A stretch of 64,000 nucleotides of DNA, taken from Leuctra nigra. Taxonomy: Eukaryota; Arthropoda; Insecta; Plecoptera; Leuctridae. Positions 52,201-58,200 of this stretch are shown here, piece after piece (the first letter of the stretch is position 1; every line of letters begins with the position of its first letter). The stretch lies in the NCBI GenBank assembly GCA_934045905.1, contig OW203768.1, forward strand, positions 22,845,060 to 22,909,059. The letters are read 5' to 3'. The position numbers and the translations under genes are program-made. Below the pieces are notes generated by a model. That model ran no database searches, was not told where the DNA came from, and saw only the letters and a program-made list of their open reading frames with translations.

Positions 52201-55200
52201 AGAAGAAGCCACGTATCTTCCTAGCAGTGTTAGGAGTTGTACTGAGTCTGTTGTGTTGACAGGTCTGCTGGTTCTCCTCTACTACTGCACGCAGCTATCA
52301 AGTGTTATGATTGCAACGAGAAGAAGCCACGTATCTTCCTAGCAGTGTTAGGAGTTGTACTGAGTCTGTTGTGTTGACAGGTCTGCTGGTTCTCCTCTAC
52401 TACTGCACGCAGCTATCAAGTGTTATGATTGCAACGAGAAGAAGCTACGTATCTTCCTAGCAGTGTTAGGAGTTGTACTGAGTCTGTTGTGTTGACAGGT
52501 CTGCTGGTTCTCCTCTACTACTGCACGCAGCTATCAAGTGTTATGATTGCAACGAGAATAAGCCACGATCTTCCTAGCAGTGTTAGGAGTTGTACTGAGT
52601 CTTTTGTGTTCACAGGGGGCCCTGGTGGTCGCTATTATTCTCTGCTACTGCACACAGGCAACAGCTGTCAAGTGTTATAAGTGTTCAGCAAAGTTAGATC
52701 AGACAAATTGCATCAGCGATTTGTCTAATGCAGATACCGGGGAATGTTCCTCTGGAATTTGTAAAACTATGAAAGGGAGTCAAGGGGAATCGAGGGACTG
52801 TGCAGCAAGGAAGAACGCGAAGACGGGATGTATAACTAGCGAAAGCGAAGGGGGTTCCGTTACTGTGTGTTATTGCAACACTGACAGTTGCAATGGCTTG
52901 GACGTGGACAAACAAGGCGGCGGGAGCACGAGAATCTGTCCGAGCAAGTTGCAAGTGCTGACGTCGCTCGGCTTGCTCCTCTATAAGCTGCTCGACTAGT
53001 CCACGCGAGGAAATGACTAACTCATCGTCTGCTCACATCTTCCCTCAACACTAGTAATATCATCTCTGCACTCCGATAGCAAACAAGATTGTTGGAAATA
53101 TGTTGACTGTTGCCCCAGCTGTTGTGATTCAGTTCATGTGGCTTACAATACATTATTAAAGTTTGTGTTATCATGAGTAATGTACGACGGATGGCATGTG
53201 GCAATTTAATGTGCCCCACATTATTTATTATGTAAACAGGGATATTGGGTTATATAGGGTTATATAAACAGGGTTATTTGATGTGTTTTTTAAAGAAGGG
53301 TGATTACTGGGTGTTAAAAATAATGCAGGAGCAAAATAATTGCAGAGGGGTCCTATTCTAGAACTTTTAAATTCTGTTTAACACTTTTTAAGATAGTAAG
53401 GATAGTTTGTGTCATCGCAATGAGAAATTTCTCTCGGTTTGCAATGATGAATATTCCTGAGCAAAGAAGTACATATCCTGTCAGACCGACCTGCAGACTG
53501 GCGTCGTACTTGGTCGCAATGTCGCGCACGTTGCTCGTCTCCACGGAGTTGGCCAGCGCGGTGCGAGCTGCCTTGTACGGCTCCCACGAGTCTACCAGGT
53601 TCACCGTCATCCCCATGTACAGGCTGATTACCTGCACAGAGACACACAACGGCTGTTGCTAAGAAAAATATATTTTCATGCATCCTACTAATTTAATATT
53701 AAGAATATTGTATAGATGAGAAACTATAATAGGTACTAAAAGTACAATGGCAAGTACAGCGTTTTTTTTGAACGGCATAAATTGAAATGCACAAAATTTC
53801 ACCAGATCTAATAAAAGAATGAATTTGCGCCCTTTGTGTACTAATTCTGAGCAATTTGAGATATATATGTTGACTTTTGATCTGTTGCTTGGTCACAAAA
53901 TTAACTATTTTTAATATCTTTTTCTGTCAATGGTACTGATTCCTTTTACTAATGGCATTAGGGATATGAACGCCTATAATTCATATTCAAGGTTTACAAT
54001 AGGTTTGTTCGTCGGGGTGTTCTAACCTGCTCGGAGCAGGCGGAAGTACGTCACTGACAGTGGTTAATTTGTATTAGAAAAAGTGGGTAAGCCCAAGATC
54101 TCTAGAGTAACCCATATATTCTACCTATCTTAGGGTAAGCCCACCCCACAATTGTCATGGGAAACGCATTGCCGTACGGAATCAATGGGGGTCTGGGGAG
54201 AGGACCCCCCAGAATAACGCAGGTCCGGGGCGCGCAGCCCCGGAAAATGTTTGAATTTATGGAATGAATTTGGTGCGTTTTGCACGTTTTGTAAAATATT
54301 TTAACCAATTTTTATCTCCACGAAAAATAAGTTTGTAGAGGACGACCAAATGTGTTGTATTTAACAGTGTTTTTAATAATAAAGAGAATATTTATATAAA
54401 AAGGTACATAAGCCCGGCTTACCCTCCAAAAAAGGTGGGTAAGCCGGGCTTACCCGGGCTTACGCCCAAATTAAGCACTGGTCACTGAATATGTTAGGTG
54501 CAAGGATTTTGAATCAAAACTCGACGGATAGGTATAAGTAACCTGTTCCGTGACGACTTCCGGTGTGATCTGAGCAGGTTAGAACACCCCGACGAACAGA
54601 CCAAGTGGTAAGTATACCTTCGATTAATTCCTAAATCTAAGATAAAACATGTCCAAAATTCCACAGCATCTTAGAGTTTAACCTATTTAAAGAATCAAAA
54701 CTTAAACAAAAACTTTCTAGTTTGTAACAGAGTTTGTTCATCTACACAATGTCGTTCAACACTAAATGTGTAAGTAAAAAGTATCATAATGTTATTTGTA
54801 ATTTTGCTAATAAACTCAGCACAGATTCCAGGAAGATGCAGGCATAGATGTAAAAGTAAGTAGCCAAGACTTGGTTGCAAGCCAGACTTATCTAAAGAGC
54901 TAGACGTGTCTCATTTTAGAACATTTTTCCCTTGTCAAACAGATTGGTCAAGAACTTCAAGAGTTATTGACAATTGACATTTAGCTTGTTTTGAAATAGC
55001 TGTCGATTTGTTTTACATCAAGAAAGGCATTTTCACTGTTTCATTGAATGCATTTGATTAGGGTGTTTTCTCAGCTATTCCAAGGCATGTACAGCAGTAA
55101 CTTTTACACGGTTACAATAAAGTCTTCCTAATCAACAAGTTACACAGAGTGTCTTCCTAGTATTCGAACACTTGTTGTGTCCACAGGGTCAGCTGATGGT

Positions 55201-58200
55201 CGCTGTTCTCCTCTACTACTGCACGCAAGCAACTGCGTTCAAGTGCTACGTGTGCGGTGAAGGAATGCAGGATCCGTTTTGTCCCGAAGAGAAGGGCGGT
55301 TGGAAGATTAACGAGTGCAGCGGGGCTTGCTTGAGAGTGGAGACCACCGTGAATAGGAAGAAAGGCATATTATTGAATTGTAATCCAGTATCTGGACAAA
55401 AGATGGCATGTGCATCGTCAAAATTTGGGACTACGTGCACGTGCGACACAGACTTGTGCAACGCGTCTAAACGTGTCGTCCCCAGCAAGATGCTGCTTCT
55501 TGTGCCACTCATCATCGCGCTCTACACGCTACTGACCAACTAACAAGACCTCACCGCCACATCGCTCACCTCAACTCCATTCAGAGGAACTTCAACATCA
55601 GTGCAAAACCCAAAGACAACTCTCATGGTCACAGTTTTATTCTGAAAGAACAGATTCGTTTTGTAAACGCAGCGGACAAATCTAAATTTGATATCTACAA
55701 TCGGTTTGGGCAAGAAGCGATTGAGTCGTTTCAAGAACTCTACAACAAATCTCAATTGTTTTCACAGTTTTGCTAGAACGAATCGTAGGTATCTATGTTT
55801 TTCTCTCATTTACAGTTGGGGCAACTACAGTTTGAACTCTTAACAGAATGAGCTGATTGTCAGTTTTTCTGTCAGGCCAAGAAAGAATACATTGCAAGAT
55901 GAGCGTGCAATGTACTCTTTTGCAGTCTAGCAGAACAAATGCAAGTGGCTCTGTCTGGTGAGAGTTTAAACGTTAGTAGCCCCAACTGTACCTACTGGCA
56001 ATCTGTACAAATTTGCTTTGTAGTATATGTTAATAAACAATTATTATGTAGGTACCTACATTAGTCTTGGCCATGATTTTATAATATAAGGTGAGACAAC
56101 GAAGCTACGGATCCTATCCAATCGAGTATCTGTTAGGATAAAATAAGTCTGTGGACATGCAGTCGTAGAACATATTATTAGGTACATTGGAACTTGCTTA
56201 TTTTGCATTCTCTTGCAACAATTACAAAGTTGCAAAACACTTACCCAGTTGTCAGGGAAGAACTTATCGACGATCTCCCTCATCTTGGCCGTCTGGTTGT
56301 GCAGCGTGGCCGGCTGGAAGAAGAGACAGACGTGCAACATGGCCGCCTGCGTGGCCAGCGCCGTGCTGCGGTGCTCGGGGAACGGATATGCCGAGATCTG
56401 GTTGTAGACGTCGTCCGAGCGGAGACTGCCGAGCACCATCTCCACGAACATGGCATTGATCGGGACGCGACTGTAACCACAAGTCATATCCATCATTATC
56501 TCTCCTCTCATAATGAAACAATTATTATTAAGGGTGTTCATTACTAAGATTAATTCAAAACGATTAATTGATTATGTTTTCTGTAACCGATTTGACTGAA
56601 CATTTAAATATCCCGCCTAAAAATGTAATATTATCGCGTTTTTGACTGGCCGCACTAGGATTGCACTGAAGTGAGGTCACCATACAAAACTCAATGCAAA
56701 TTTCAAACCGAGTGCAAACCTAGTGCGGTCAGTCAAAAACGCCACACTACCTACCTACTCGCTGTACACAAAACTGAGCGCTAATGCTAGAATAAAGCTG
56801 CTTGCTTGCTTTGTCATCTTTGGCCTCTCACAGTTTCCTGAAAATTCCATAGAATATCTGCTTGCATGTCAACATTATTTTATGTGTGAAGGTAGGTACC
56901 TACTTATTGCAGCAAAAAAATAATATTTCGATTGTATTTATTTTCTTATTGCATTGCAATTTCACATTCAGATTTGCATGAATATTGCATCGATTGCCGC
57001 AACAAATCTGTCATGCAATGTAGTAAGACAAGAATGAACATCTTAAATAGTTCCATTTCCCTATATATCAGTCCAAAGTTTGTATAAGCTCATGGAAATA
57101 AATAACTTTAAATACTAAATAATCATAATTGAAACTCTTTCCTAGCCATCTACTCTTCAAAGAAGATTATTTCTGGAAGTACATACTACATTTTTCGAGT
57201 AGATATCATCTGCAATATTTAAAGCTATCAAATAGGTACATTACATACGACTAAAATGTATTTATAAATACCTACTACAGTGAGTATGTCTAGGTGATGA
57301 ATGTAACCTACTTGAGGAAGTCCTCCGGGTAGTTGGCAACCCGCTTGGCGGTCGACGCGGCACTGAACCCCGTGGAGCGCAGCAACTTGCACACGTCGTC
57401 GATGTTGCTGTCGGCGGAGGAACGTTGCGCCGAGTAGCGGTAGTACGCCACCAGCATGCGCTCGCGCACGCAGCCTTCCACATGAGTGTCCAAGACCAGC
57501 AGCATCACTCCGTACAAGTAGAGTGCCTCACACTGCAGCATGTCATGTAAACATAGAATGAGGGATAGCTCCTCAACTCCTTTAGGTAACAAAAAACAAT
57601 ACGATAGATGAACTACATATATCGAGGTCACATAAACATTGATATTTATTATTTAGTAATTTAATATGAGTTTACATTTAGGACAATAGATGGAAATGAT
57701 TCTCACTGAACAATTGTTCAGTGAGAATTCAATGGACCACTAGTCATTATCTTGCTATGTGATGTCACGAATAAAACAGATGACAGAAGGATGTGGGCCG
57801 TGACCGTCAAGAAGGCTGTGACAGCTAATTAGCTAATGCTAATGGAAAGCAAATGGATCCATTTTGAAATTCAACTGTCTTTCCCCCACACGATTGATTG
57901 GCTCCCTCTCCCACTATATGGACAGTGCTGCTCTAGTGTGAGTCAAGAGAACTATTATGTTACATTGACTCCTCCCATCACCATTGGTCCATTATGCCAA
58001 TAGAATAATTGAAAATAAGATTAGGTATACCTACCTACACAAACCATTGATTACCAAATACTGTACAGGGATAGGTATCTCCCTTACCTCTACCATTGAA
58101 TCCCGTGGACCTAGGACTGTCCCGCGATAGAACTTTGACGTCATACAGTTACCATGCCAACGGCAATGATTACGTCATTTTCGCCAGTCGACACTGATGG

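Noticed and set aside
51602..52680. Open frames inside the Ly-6 array as extra genes
   Set aside because: They cross unit boundaries and mix frames; each unit carries the 7-base loss and stops, so they are repeat shadows.
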